Positions 12,083 through 23,678 of a stretch of DNA of 64,000 nt are shown here, in pieces. A program made the position numbers and the translations under genes. Origin of the DNA: Xestospongia bergquistia. Lineage: Eukaryota; Porifera; Demospongiae; Haplosclerida; Petrosiidae. Every line of letters begins with the position of its first letter. Position 1 is the stretch's first letter. Below the pieces are notes generated by a model. It was not told where the DNA came from. It ran no database searches and saw nothing but the letters and a program-made list of their open reading frames with translations. Location: the NCBI GenBank assembly GCA_963965975.1, contig OZ014412.1, positions 3,970,501-4,034,500 on the forward strand, in the 5' to 3' direction.

Positions 12083-12500
12083 ATCCATGTTGAATGAGCT
12101 ATGGAAAGTATCACATTCAGCACCGATAATATCATAACTGCTACTTTGAAGAGTGAACCGCACACAATAAACTCGATCTTTATGCATCTCTGGAAGGCAG
12201 TTTGATTTGAAATACAAGATGTTGTCCACTGCAGTTGATTCAATGTTCTGAACATGGCCACATCTAAACAGCAGACTTATTAACAGACTTAAAGTCTCTA
12301 GCTGGAAGTAAATCCTTTACTGTCCTGGTAACAAAATAAGTTACTATGTTGCTCATGTTGAATTCTGGGCATGAGTCTGTGCTGAAAAAATCAACAAGAG
12401 GGGACCATCCATCATCAGGGTACTTTAACTTAACTTTATCATCAATAACTACAGAATTTTCATTTTTCTCAGTGTTATCCCATCCATATTTCACACACAC
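12078..12500 (-). pseudogene. Second transposon ORF, SWIM/YqaJ-like, broken
   Basis: On the minus strand a frame from 12500 contains W-S-P-L-V-D-F-F and P-A-R-D-F-K-S. In a shifted frame it continues with G-H-V-Q-N-I-E, then M-H-K-D-R-V-Y, and S-Y-D-I-I-G-A-E-C before a stop near 12078. The G-H-V-x-N-I pattern followed by I-x-x-A-x-C is typical of the SWIM-type N-terminal part of the YqaJ-nuclease ORF of ISL2EU elements. The nuclease part is absent, and the gene converges on the transposase, which is normal for these elements. Assignment is from remembered patterns, not a search. Confidence 0.55.
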
Positions 12501-12786
12501 ATTAACCCTAAAGTGCTAGTGCTCAACACGGTTGATCAAAACTATACACATACTTACCTGTCTAATAGTTCGCTCTTCTTTCCTTTTGTCAGTGCCCTTT
12601 TACTGGTTAACCAGGCCTCAAGCTCTGCTATTGTCATCTGTTCGGGTCTTTTTGAGCAAGATGGACTAGTGTGTGGCATGATATGCGTCGTGATTTTTCC
12701 ACCACAGAATAGATTACAGACACTCTATTTAACACACTGCCCCTTTGAAATTTTTATTAAACTATTAATAATAATGCATATGTCCC

Positions 12787-12948
12787 ATTGACAAGAGTCT
12801 CTAAGAGAGAAAGGGAGATAAAGATGTTAAGGAGAAGAAAACAAATACAAGTATATACAAACTCACACTAATTTATTACACAGATATATAAATATCTTTT
12901 AAGTTGACATAGCTCCTTAACTAATGTGTTGATTTAACTGTGATGTCT
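12787..12948. other. Spacer between transposons
   Basis: AT-rich, no gene seen. Confidence 0.5.
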
Positions 12949-13095
12949 CTTGGTGTAACTCGTATGATGATGTAACTTGTACTCTGATGATGACATTGAT
13001 CACGTGTCATAGGGTTAATGGTAGTGTGGTTTAGATGATGTCATCAATATATGATGGTTTAGATGATGTCATCATAGTCAAGTTATGCCAAGAAC
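12949..13095. mobile_element. Small MITE rich in TGATGATGTCATCA motifs
   Basis: Ends resembling CTTGGTGTAACT and AAGTTATGCCAAG are inverted relative to each other. The interior repeats GATGATGTCATCA-like palindromic motifs. A related copy lies at 41505-41690. Confidence 0.65.
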
Positions 13096-13119
13096 CACCC
13101 TGTTATTTCTGACATTAAT

Positions 13120-14835
13120 TGTGATTTTTTCTGCTTCAGAGAGAAAAGACTAAGCATCATGCATAAGAGATCATAGCAATGTCAAAATAAAGAATCACAG
13201 GAAAAGAGGTATGGAAATTTTTCTTGCACAGCAAAAAAGACTTAAGTGATGTGTGTAAGAGATCACAGCAACCTTTTAATGAGGAATCACAGAAACAGAT
13301 GTATAGGGCTATTTGACCGGTGCTATATAGGAAAGTAAAAACTTTATCATTGTATAGAGAAAAGACAAAAGATTTTACGGGATAATAATAACTTGAAATA
13401 AATTCAGCAAAAAACAAGAGTTCAAAGAGAAGCTAGATTACAAAGAGCAACCACTGATGCCCCACATAAAAAGAGAAAACAAAGTTTTAAAGACAAGATC
13501 AGTATTTACACGAAAAGGATGGTTCGATTGAACTGAATCATTATATCAACAACCACATGTGAAGTTAACTATGGACCAATTCAATCAAAAGCAAACAGGA
13601 ACATTGACTTTGTTGTATGTGTCATGAACTGAGACCTACCATAACATGTCCACGTTCTGAACTATATATGCATAGTGAATGTAAACACGACAAAGGAAAA
13701 CCAAACGTTATTAAATGTAAACAACATGGAACCTGGCAACATTTCTTCATGTCTCCAGCGCCTCATTCAAATTAAAGAAATGTTGATTATTGGTGGTGCA
13801 TGCCCAATTATGTGGATATATCATAAACATGGTGGTCAATGTGAGTATATTGTTAATTTATCCCAATATATCAAGGAATTTCTTTCTAAATTACCGGTAC
13901 TTCACAAAATTGGTTACACTGATTTTTAGAATTCAAAATGCTCAAGCTGTGATTGATCATCCACACCTAACAGATTGGTATTTTTCATCAAGATTGACTT
14001 ATTTTGTCCACTGGTTGTGTAACCACTTGACACTAACTGGCATTGGTATCATTTAGAATATTGGACTCAGTACATGTACATGGTTGTACAAAACTGATAA
14101 TTATCCTGGAATTGGTGAATGTGTTCAAAAAGCTGGTGCTGGCTGGCTACCTGAACAAGATTCTACACAAGGGCAAGACAATAGAAGAAGGCAATCAAGC
14201 AAGGAAAATAGTATTAAATATGTTGATTGGCTTGTCACAACAAACAATGAAGCAATGCCGAATGTCATGTGATCGCTTCCAATTCCACATCCTTATTCAG
14301 TTATGCCAAATGAAATTGAAAATAATGATAAAGACCTCATGAGTGCTGGTCAATATCATGTAGTTGTATCTATTGCATTGATAATAAGACAAGCAATGAC
14401 AATGCTGCCAAACAGTCTACGCCTGTAATTGGTTGGACACATCCAACCTTTTCATCTCATCCACAAAGTGAAATTATAAATTTTACTGTAAAAATCAACT
14501 AATAAAATGTAAACCTTGGATTGGCAATATTTCTAATTTATGACATGTGGACAAACCAGCAGATGAGGACTATACTTCAGAATATAGCAAGTTTTTCAAG
14601 ACTGACCTTGGAAAGATTGTGTCCCAGATTTTGATAAACAAAACACAACAATATCACCAACTGAAAATTGATGATAATATGCGACAACATGCTTTATTGC
14701 CATTTAAACCAACAATTTGCTATGGAAACTTACAACACAACTCATCTCCCCTGAAACAAGAGTTAAAAGAGGAGCTTGATTACAGAGACCAGTATACCTG
14801 TGCCCAACTAAAGAAGAGACAACAAACTTTTTAAA
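13120..14835 (+). pseudogene. Helitron Rep/helicase remnant, copy 1
   Basis: An N-terminal repetitive basic segment (13120-13500) precedes a cysteine segment, V-C-H-E-L-R-P-T-I-T-C-P-R. Next is A-C-P-I-M-W-I-Y-H-K-H-G-G-Q-C-E-Y followed by V-N-L-S-Q and F-L-S-K-L-P. This is the conserved R-x-x-P-I-x-x-V-Y...G-H-V-x-N-F block found upstream of the Rep region in Helitron proteins. Near 14200 the frame reads V-D-W-L-V-T-T-N-N-E-A-M-P-N. Multiple frameshifts and stops break the gene. The copy ends where an almost identical second copy begins. Confidence 0.8.
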
Positions 14836-15429
14836 GACAAGATCAGTATATACATGAAAGGATAGTTCGATCGAACTGAACCATTATTACATCAACAACC
14901 ACATGTGAAGTTAGCTATGGACCAAGTCCATCAAAAACAAAATGGGAACATTGATTTTGTTATGTGTATCATGAACTGAGGCCTACCTAGACATGTCCAA
15001 GTTATGAACTATATATGCATACTACACGTAAAAATAACAATGGAAGATCAAACAATGTGGATCCTGGCAACGTTTCTTCGCATCTCCATGGCTTCACTCA
15101 GATTAAAGAAATATTGATTGTTTCGTGCATGCCCAATTATGTGGATATATCGTAAACATGATGGACAATGTGAGTATAATGGTCATGTTGTTAATTTGTC
15201 CCAAAATTTCAAGGAATTTCTAAGCAAATTACCAATAAATATCAAAGATCTACTAATTCTAATCATTCATTGGGGACTAAACTTAAAGCAGAGGCACCAG
15301 CTTCTATTATAGTCCAATGTATATATTAAACAACATCCAATAGCCTTGGATTAATTGACAGTAGAACAAAAATCTATGGTGGACCAAATATCTTCTGAAA
15401 TGAATAGTCTATAACATAAAGTTAGATTC

Positions 15430-16620
15430 ACAATATGGAGCGTTACGTTACGTTACGTTACGTAAACCGTTTGCGTTCCGTTCCGTCATCCCTTTCGTTG
15501 CAAATAGAACGATTCAACGTGTACGTGTTGAAACGTGTTATGTGGGAGGGAATGTGGGCGTGGTAAATTGAATAAAATGGAGGCTATGGAGCTCGCACAA
15601 GCCATTAGGGGAAGAATGTTATCATTTCGAATATTTCCGCATATTTTAGTATACTAGAAGAGGGCGGGGGACCACGCCTCTAATGATGACTAATTCATCA
15701 TCTGTTGATAATAATATATGATGTTATTGATATAATAATGTCATTCACGTCTATGATAATAATGTCAGGTAAATTATTATTATACTGTATACATCACTAA
15801 TATCAGTTATAGGCAATAGATATTACTAAAATTAAAATGTAACAGTACAACTTTTACAAAGAAAATTCTCATCTTCAATTGTACTGTCACAGCATGAGAT
15901 ATGACTCCATAGGCCACAGCAGTCACATTGGATCCATAAAATTTGTTCACCATTAGTGTCCTCATCATCCTGCTTCCAGCATACACCACACACTTTGACA
16001 TTGGTTTTAACCATCATCTTTTCAATTTTTTGCTGTTCTTCTATTGATGGTTTAGCCCATCGTAACTTTGTCATTTTTCTCTTTTTTTTATTGAAAAAAC
16101 CTATGTTGTTTCACATGATTTGTATTGGGAGCTGGAGTGATAGTGGATATGAAGTTTTCTTTATTTTCTGAATTAGATTTTGCTTGGAGAACTGAAACAG
16201 CTGATTGAAGGTGAGATTTCACTGGTGACATCAATTTCTTTTAATTTAGAGTGAGAAGATCCACAGTTTGTAATATAGTTTATGAAACTTGCTGTGTTCT
16301 GTGGAAATTTTTACATATGGAGTATGTACAATTTCCTTCTATACAACACAGGATTGGATTGGTATCAGCCAGCAGTTCTGGAGAAAATGGAACTTTCCCA
16401 ATTGTGTTGGAGCTATAGATGGGACGTCTCAGTTGGCCTCTTGGTTGAAATTTTACGCTCTCTGACAAACTTGTCTTAGGTTTTTCCATCTCCTTTTGCA
16501 GTCATCAACACTGGTGGCCAACTTCTCTGAAATCTTTTCCAGGCGTTTTCGTTCACTCTATTGTCTTTATACTACCTGAGTGACACATTCTAAAGACAAG
16601 GAAAACTTCTAATAGCCTCT
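15430..16620. mobile_element. Insertion of unclear class inside the Helitron remnant
   Basis: This 1.2-kb segment has no counterpart in copy 1 and interrupts the Helitron frame. It begins near a GTTAC pentamer array (about 15445-15465), is more CpG-rich than its host and carries a minus-strand PHD finger at 15832-16074. Terminal repeats were not resolved, so the exact ends are approximate. Confidence 0.5.
15832..16074 (-). CDS. PHD-finger fragment, probably from a DNA transposon
   Basis: The 80-codon minus frame starts M-T-K-L-R-W-A-K-P. It then has a full C4-H-C3 PHD finger: C-G-V-C, C-D-C-C, W-S-H-I-S-C and F-L-C-K-S-C in order. PHD fingers of this kind are commonly found at the C-terminus of pogo/Tigger-like DDE transposases in invertebrates (established knowledge). 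No DDE domain is seen upstream on the minus strand, so the source element is not proved. It is probably a fragment rather than a host gene. The zinc ligands are intact although everything around them is decayed. Confidence 0.6.
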   Translation of the reverse strand: MTKLRWAKPSIEEQQKIEKMMVKTNVKVCGVCWKQDDEDTNGEQILWIQCDCCGLWSHISCCDSTIEDENFLCKSCTVTF

Positions 16621-19059
16621 TAGGGTAGTGTACATGCATATGTTTGTGGAAAACTGACATAATTATTCTGGAATTTGTGAACTTATTTATAAAGGTGCTG
16701 CTGACTTACTAACTGAGCAAATATTACACAAGAATATTACACAAGAACAAGACAATGTATTTATAATAGAAGAAAGCAATCAAGCAAGGATAACAGTATT
16801 AAAATATATTGATTGGCTTGTCACAAGCTACAATGAAGTAATGCCAGATTCATGTGATCACTTCCAATTCCACATCTTTGTTCAATTATGCCAAATGGAA
16901 TTGAAAACAATGACCTTGTGAATGCTGGTCAATTTCATGCTTTTGTATTGGTAATAAACCTATTCATGAAATAAAATGCCGTTTGATCATCCTTTTCTTG
17001 AACGAACATCATCAATACTTACATTTGAGAATTGGAAAATGGTATAATTTGTGCTACTCTTTTAACAAAGGGAATTGGCCCTAAAATTAATTCTCACAAT
17101 CGCCTCCAACTTCCTAAATAGCAAGTAAATATAGATTTTCAAACTGTATAGGCTTATGCTAGGTACATGGCCCAAGTATAGAGTAAAAGGAGAACCAAGA
17201 TCACAAACAATACAGTCAATATTTAAATCCTGTGTCAACAACCTAGGTGAGAATATTGACACAAACAAAGTTTTTAAAAGGGCAATGTGCATTCAGTTGG
17301 TGAAAGAGGTTTTAATTTAAAAGAAACATCATGGATGATTCTTTGTCTGAATTACAGTTTTACGTTCATAACATTCTTTCTAGATGGATCTTATAAACTG
17401 GCCAAACATTAAGATTCTGAACAATATGCTTCTTGTGATGTTATTTTCTCTGAACCAAACTTGCATCCTTTATTGCAAACTATCATGTCATCAATGGAAC
17501 TACTGTCAAACACTCTACACCTGTAATTGGTCAAACATTTCCAACCTTTTCATCTCATCCACAAAGTGATATTATAAATTTTACTGTAAATAGTAACAAA
17601 TAAAATAAACCTTGGATTGGTAATTTTCTGGACAAACCAGCAGATGAGAACTATATTTCAGGATATGTCAAGTTTTTGAAGACTGAGCTTGGGAAGGAAT
17701 GTGTCCCAGATTTTGCTAAAGGATTAGACAAAACACAACAATATCTTTCCGATCCTGACACTAAACATTTAACATACTCATGAAGAATGGTGCTTGGATT
17801 AAATCATGTTGTAAATTCTGAACAACATCTTGCATATCACAGTTAAAAAATATTTTGCTCAACTTCTTGAATTACCACCTCTTTCTATGATTATATATAG
17901 GACACTAAGTACAGTCAAATCATATTTGATCAAAGCTATTTCAACAGCTCTTGACAATTTGTGTTATCACAGGAACTACAGGTATGGAAAACATTGCAAT
18001 CAACTTTGTTATTACCTGTAAGCAATTCAAGACAACAAGATCTACAAAAACCTTCATTATAACGACTACAACTTACAATGAAGAATAAAAAGGATCTATT
18101 AATTGATGAGATGTCTATGATGAGTCAAACAATGTTTTCATGGGTAGACAGACGTTTAAGACAAGCAACAGGACACCTCAATCAACCTTACTTTTTTGTG
18201 ACTTTACACAGCTCTTATCACTTTGTGACAAGCCTCTTTACATAACAGTGTTAATGGTTCTAATAATTTCCATGGTTATACAACTATTCAACATTTACAG
18301 CAGTGAAAATTCTTCATCAATTTCTTCACCAGTCTGGATCTGACCCATCAGATAAAACTTTCAATGAATTTCTTTTGAGACTAAAAGATGGTGATATACA
18401 CCACAATGACTAGCAGATGTTCCTACAACACTCATCAGTACATTCAGAAGATAGCAATATATTTGTTGATATTACGCATTTATTTTATGATCAAGAAAGT
18501 GTCTTAAAGTTCAATAATGAAAAGTTACACAAATTTTTTACTTCTGATGCCATAATCCAGGCAATTCTCTCCAGTTCCACTGTTGCAAAGACAAAATCAG
18601 ACGATGCTGGTGGACTACATCCCTTCATCTTTATTGCAAGAGGAGCAAAGTCATGCTTACTGTCAACCTGTGCAATAGTGCTACAGGAACAGTATAATAG
18701 CTGTACTTGTTATGTTTGATAACTACAAAAGACCATCATTTTTTATCAACATCCAAATTGTGTAACAATACCACCAGTAACACTTGAAATGTTCTCTGGA
18801 ACACAACATTATTTGTGTCAACAAGTACCTCTATAATTACAATATGCTATTACAATTCATAAGAGTCAAGGCCAAACGTTAAACAAGGGTAGGAATCGAT
18901 TTAGGGAAGAAGGAAATGTCACCAGAACGTACCTTTGTTGCAGTCTCAAGACTTAGAAAAATTAATAATAGATTCTTTGTACCCATGCAATTTGAGAGGC
19001 TACAACCAATTTGTCATACAAAATGTTTTAACGACAGAAAACTTACAGAAATACACCTG

Positions 19060-20770
19060 CTACAACTTTTACTATAGTGGTACACCAATTGAGTTACTTC
19101 CATTTCTATTTCTGTACCCTTGGGTGGTCTGTATCTACGATAGTACAATCCATTCTCCTTAAGAAATCTTCCAGTTTCACTTAGTAAGAAGTCTTTTGCT
19201 TCTTTTTCCAGGTGTAAGGGGTCCTGCTAATTGATTTTTTAGCTCCTCACTAGGAACATTAGTTAGCCCACCCTCATTCAAAGGTTATATGTCTTAAGAC
19301 CAATATCTTCTATGATTCTCTCTCTTCTTACTCCTAGTCATGTAGGTGCATGAGCACAAAGGCTGAAACAAATCATCAACAAATCAATACCTGTGTTGTC
19401 ATTGATAGCCTCTACTGGATGTCTCTTTTGTTTTACTCATGTTCTTCCTTCTCTACACTTTTAGCTTAATCTCTGGTTACAACCAGAGCTTTGTCGCTTG
19501 ATTTCCTTAAAACCTTCTCTTCTACTAGCTTCTGCTCACTCAATAAGAAAACAACCTGGTGTTTTAGTAACAGCTGCCACCATTATAAATTCCACTCTTG
19601 TGATCTCTATTCTGACACTTGCTAGTGGATAAGTATGTCACATCTCCATAAGCACACTTAATTTGATAAGTATATCTTATGAGGCACTAATTACTCATGC
19701 ACTAAGGTTCTGGAGTAACCTGTGTCTAGTAGTATTTCTAGAACTTACTTGCACTCAACAACTCCTTGAAGCATCTTATGTGTCATTTCATTAGTTACAG
19801 TAAGAGCATCACAGAACAATTTGCTGCAACATCCCCTTTCTTTGGCAACTAAAACATCATGGTAAATTCACTCCTTGCTTACTCATCTCCTCTGTTCTGC
19901 CCATTTTCTCGGACAACCTTTTGGCAAGTGATCTTGACCTTCACAAATGTAACATTTCTTGTTACTCACTATTCAAACGGCTAGCTTTGTTCGGGTGATT
20001 TTCAATGACATTGTACTTCCAATACTAGCACGTGCACCTCTGTCTTGAACATAGTCATCTGCTATATTTACCATCTTCTAAATTTGTGGAGAGTTTCCTC
20101 TCCTTGATCCAGACACATAAAATTTCTGACAGTGTGTTAGTAAACTGTTTGATCATCATCATCCAATACCTCCTCTATGGTACTGCAATCTCTTGTCCAA
20201 TATTTACAAAGCCCATCAGACAGGTTATTAATTCTCAGTAGTGTTTGTCAATTCATTTTGCTAGTCATAAACTATTGGCATGTCTTCTCATTTATATTGT
20301 ACCGCAGTATTACAGACTTAACTCCCCATAGACTCCTGACCTTTCAGCTTGAAGAACATAGTATGCTTGCTGAGCTCTTCCTGTTAACTGTAGAGTCAGC
20401 TTATAAGCCCATTCTTCTTTAGGTACTTCATAAACTTCCATCAAATATTGTCAAATGTGCCTCAAAGTCATCTTTCTCTGTGAAATGAGTAAGTTTCAGC
20501 TCCTCCTTAGTAGCATTTACAATGGTAGATGGTTCAATTTACCATTGTTTTTGAAATTTCCTGTCAGCTCAACTATTTGTTCTCTAATCATCTCTGATTG
20601 CATTTGGCTTTCCTCTTCTCATTAGCGAAACTCCTTGGAAACTTCTTATTTTCTCTGGCAGTGTTCCTCAGCCAGTTTCTCTTCTCTGAAACAATGCCCT
20701 TGTGCTAATTCTATTACTTACAAAAATGTCTTTGAGCAATTTCATAGCTTCTGCCAATTCAATTAATAGT
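19060..20770 (-). pseudogene. Ty3/gypsy-like gag and protease remnant
   Basis: Read on the minus strand from about 20770, frame fragments give L-T-H-F-T-E-K-D-D-F-E-A-H-L-T, then P-K-E-E-W-A-Y-K-L-T-L-Q-L-T-G-R-A-Q-Q-A-Y and R-Y-N-I-N-E-K-T. This is the layout of SCAN-like gag proteins of gypsy retrotransposons. Around 19940 a CCHC zinc knuckle is intact (C-Y-I-C-E-G-Q-D-H-L-P-K-G-C). Near 19720 the protease motif I-L-L-D-T-G-Y-S follows. Frameshifts are numerous, and reverse transcriptase, integrase and LTRs were not found. It lies directly upstream of the truncated receptor at 21250. Confidence 0.72.
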
Positions 20771-21249
20771 CTTCTAAGTTAGCAATAATCAGCAACAGCA
20801 GCAACAGTAAAATAATCATAGCCTGGTTTTTACAATTATGTTATTTTATTCGATTGTTGTATGTAACTATAGAATTAACTGCACACGTATTGACTGCAAA
20901 TCCTCTTAGCAACCATTGAATTTAATGAGACATTCCTTGAATACTACAACCTATTCCAGAAAGTAGTTTTTATTAGCACTATGTCTTCCAATCTTTAATA
21001 GAAGCAAAATACTAATAGAATCACTATCAAAGCCATCTTAAGACAATTTTTCTCAGTTATAATTTTGTTTAAATGGCTGTCTCATGAGATTGTGCATGAT
21101 TTCTATACACTAATTTTCCTAAACTCTAAACAGAGTAACATGTTTTGTGTGTTTCTAGGGAACCTGTTACATGAGCAATGTTAATGTATAATTCTTAATT
21201 CCACTACTGTTCAAGAGATTTTTTACTTAAAATTGCTTTTATTATATAG
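20771..21249. other. Sequence upstream of the truncated receptor, no exon found
   Basis: This should hold part of intron 1 of the receptor copy at 21250. No signal-peptide exon (ATG, hydrophobic run, phase-1 donor) was recognised here or nearby. It may have been lost to the retroelement insertion. Confidence 0.45.
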
Positions 21250-22425
21250 CTGTTCGTTTTACATTTACTCCACCTCCTGACATTGAAGTCAATCAACTAG
21301 CACATTGCCATTGTTCAGTAGATCATACTGGTGTAAGTATTACTTGGCTTGTTAATGGAACTGGCTCTAATCATAATGGTATTACCAAACTTGGTATTGT
21401 TACAAATGGAGCAGGATCACCTAAATCCAGTCTTACAATACCTGGACATCTTCAATATAACAATACAGTAGTGAGATGTAATGCATTTGGATTTGTAGAT
21501 AGCAATAGTTATTTTAATACCAACGAATCTACTCTGAGAATACAAGGTAACACACTCTCTGATATATGTCATCGTATCTCCTCTCATTAGGTCAACTAGG
21601 TCCTGTCAACAACTTGATATGTCATGTACAAAGTCAGTATATAAGCTGTTCCTGGTCTTCTCCCTTCTCTCTGGTATCCATACCTAGTTATATCATCAGT
21701 GTTACTTATGGAGGAGAACTAGTTACACAGAACACTACATCTTCTACAACATGGCAATTCTGTCCCAGTCAATTTGGTACATATGCAATTAGTGTAGCTG
21801 GTAATAACTCAGCTGGAGAAGGAGAGATAAGTACTACATCAGTTGTAGTACAAGAAGGTAAGTAATGTATGCATAATCAATCTCGCTTCACTAAATATAT
21901 ATAGATAGAATTACTTCCTATAATGTGACTTCTACTGAGTATGCTGTAAAACTGACTAATCAATATGTGACTGGACTATCTACTATATCAAGTGTGTCTT
22001 TGAGTTCATCATTGGATATTACATCTCCATCACCAACACTTCGTATGGAATTTACTAGTAGTAAGTTATTATAATATTAACATATTATCTATACTACTAC
22101 TACAGAAGAAGGTATTAATGGTGCTCCACTGGTGATATGTATTGGTATGTTTGGCTATGTTATATGTAGTAATGTTATTTTGAGTTGTTATTTATAGTTG
22201 TTCCAGTAATTTTTGTTATTATTATTATTGTTATTATTATTATGGCTGTAGTATTATACAAGATAAATAAAAGTAAGTTTTATATTATTATCAATAATGA
22301 GCATATTTCGACATCACACATTTATTTATAGATGAACAGACACCAAAGCCAAAGATAGAAAACAATGCTGAGGGTAATAAGAAACATTACTATAATACAT
22401 GTGATATAAATAACAGGACAATATA
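21250..22425 (+). pseudogene. DD-type receptor copy, internally deleted and tail-truncated
   Basis: Exons: Ig 21250-21546, FN3 21591-21857, fused exon 21905-22060, short exon 22106-22144, TM 22198-22272, tail start from 22332. The Ig and FN3 exons are intact and keep the 44-nt intron between them. The third exon starts like the beta-module exon of its relatives (I-T-S-Y-N-V-T) but jumps in frame to T-E-Y-A-V-K-L-T-N-Q, the end of the cysteine module. About 0.5 kb of coding sequence is thus deleted at a shared N-V-T sequence, with the frame kept. The TM helix is Ile/Val-rich and ends Y-K-I-N-K. The tail is degraded: a scrap resembling G-Q-Y-S-L lies at 22416-22460 and another scrap of the Tyr-rich exon at about 22810-22880. 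No Death domain and no signal exon were found. It could still make a small protein if an upstream exon exists. Confidence 0.78.
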
Positions 22426-22879
22426 GTTTAGTAAAACCATATCAGTCTTGTATTTATTTATTATTTGTGTTTGTCTATCTTATATATAGTAAAGTTATTG
22501 TGAATTCCTGTTTATAGTTGTCATAGTAACTGTTATTTTTTTTAAATAGATGACATCTATGTAAAGTCCAAGTCTAGAAGAGAGGTATCAATTAAAATTA
22601 TAGAAATCCACAAGTCATCCAGCTGATATTATACTATTAGAATAGATAGTACTAGTTTTTATTCAAAATTTTATATATACTATACTTCTTCTAACAGACC
22701 AAGTAGTGATAATTACATGTATAGCTTCATATTTTTGTTGTTAAGGATTATACATTTTAAAAATTTCTCCTATTTAACTTAGACAAATAAAATATACAAA
22801 TATGACCATCATCTCATAGTCCTCTTGATCTCCATTCTACAATGCTAGGTGCAGCATTACATGAAACATCAATAATGTG

Positions 22880-23395
22880 ATAATTTATATACCTTACAAA
22901 AGGGATGTTCTCTAATCTACATTTTTTATCCAGAGTATTATGATGAAACTGTACTCAATATATGGATTCATTATGATATTTTTGAAACTGAAACAAGCAA
23001 AAATTAAAGATATACGAACTGCATTTAAAAGCCAGTGATAGAACATGTTAATAATATTATTATACAGTGAAGTCATATACATATGTGATCCTGATAGTCC
23101 AAAGTTCTGTAGTGCAAACTATTCCAGGTGCAATCTCCTATGTATATGTTTATGATCTTGTCACACTATAAAAATAACTTCCCTGGTATAGTCCGTTCTG
23201 CTTGTGTTTCATGGTCAACTGGTTTATATCTCATACAATGAGATACAAACAAAACCAATGTATTCAATAAGCTAAATAAAAGCACATACTAAAGTTTAAA
23301 AAGCTAGATTCATGGAACATAATGTTAAGTTGATCCAATTCTAAAAATAATTTAAAGAAAAGTGAGATTACAATATTGAATTTGTGTATATATGC
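22880..23395. other. No gene recognised
   Basis: AT-rich DNA after the truncated receptor, with no conserved frame seen. Confidence 0.5.
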
Positions 23396-23478
23396 ATTGT
23401 AATATACCAATGTCTTAATGTATCAATATACCAATATACCAATGTACAAATGTATTCAATATACCAATGTACCAATAT
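23396..23478. repeat. Short tandem repeat, TACCAATRTA type
   Basis: Repeats of about 10-12 bp around ATACCAATGTA/ATACCAATATA. The same repeat type occurs on the far side of the LINE remnant at 24294-24506. Confidence 0.7.
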
Positions 23479-23678
23479 AATAAACAGTTAGTGATCTATG
23501 TCATTTTTAAGTATTCTTAGTAAAGTGCTGGAACATCATATATATTATTACAATTGGAACATCTTAATATCAATTACTCTCTCTCTATCTGACTTTCAAT
23601 AGATATTCATAAGAGGCCAATCCATTGCTACTGCATTACTGTCTCCAACTGATGAATGACTATAGATATTTGAAAATA

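Larger units (their letters stand above)
10793..12786 (+). mobile_element. Decayed ISL2EU-like DNA transposon (THAP transposase plus second ORF)
   Basis: Terminal inverted repeats of about 70 bp begin GGGACRTATGCATTATTATT and share AAAGGGGCAG and TTAAATAGAGT. The element is flanked by AT on both sides, fitting a 2-bp AT target duplication. Inside are a + strand THAP/DDE transposase and a convergent minus-strand ORF. That two-ORF plan and the AT target site match ISL2EU (IS4EU) elements (established knowledge). Both frames are broken. Confidence 0.78.
14780..19020 (+). pseudogene. Helitron Rep/PIF1-helicase remnant, copy 2 (interrupted)
   Basis: 14780-15430 repeats the start of copy 1 (A-C-P-I-M-W-I-Y-R-K-H-D-G-Q, then N-G-H-V-V-N-L-S-Q). 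After a 1.2-kb insertion the copy resumes near 16620 with I-D-W-L-V-T-S. At 17880 a damaged Walker A block reads T-V-K-S-Y-L-I-K-A-I-S-T-A. At 18075 a Walker B block reads L-L-I-D-E-M-S-M-M-S-Q, followed by F-S-W-V-D-R-R-L-R-Q-A-T-G. 18340-18720 has F-N-E-F-L-L-R-L-K-D-G and C-terminal helicase motifs. 18845-18960 reads A-I-T-I-H-K-S-Q-G-Q-T-L-N-K, the PIF1/UvrD-type motif V-VI region. The order is typical of Helitron helicases. Frames are broken throughout. Confidence 0.85.
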
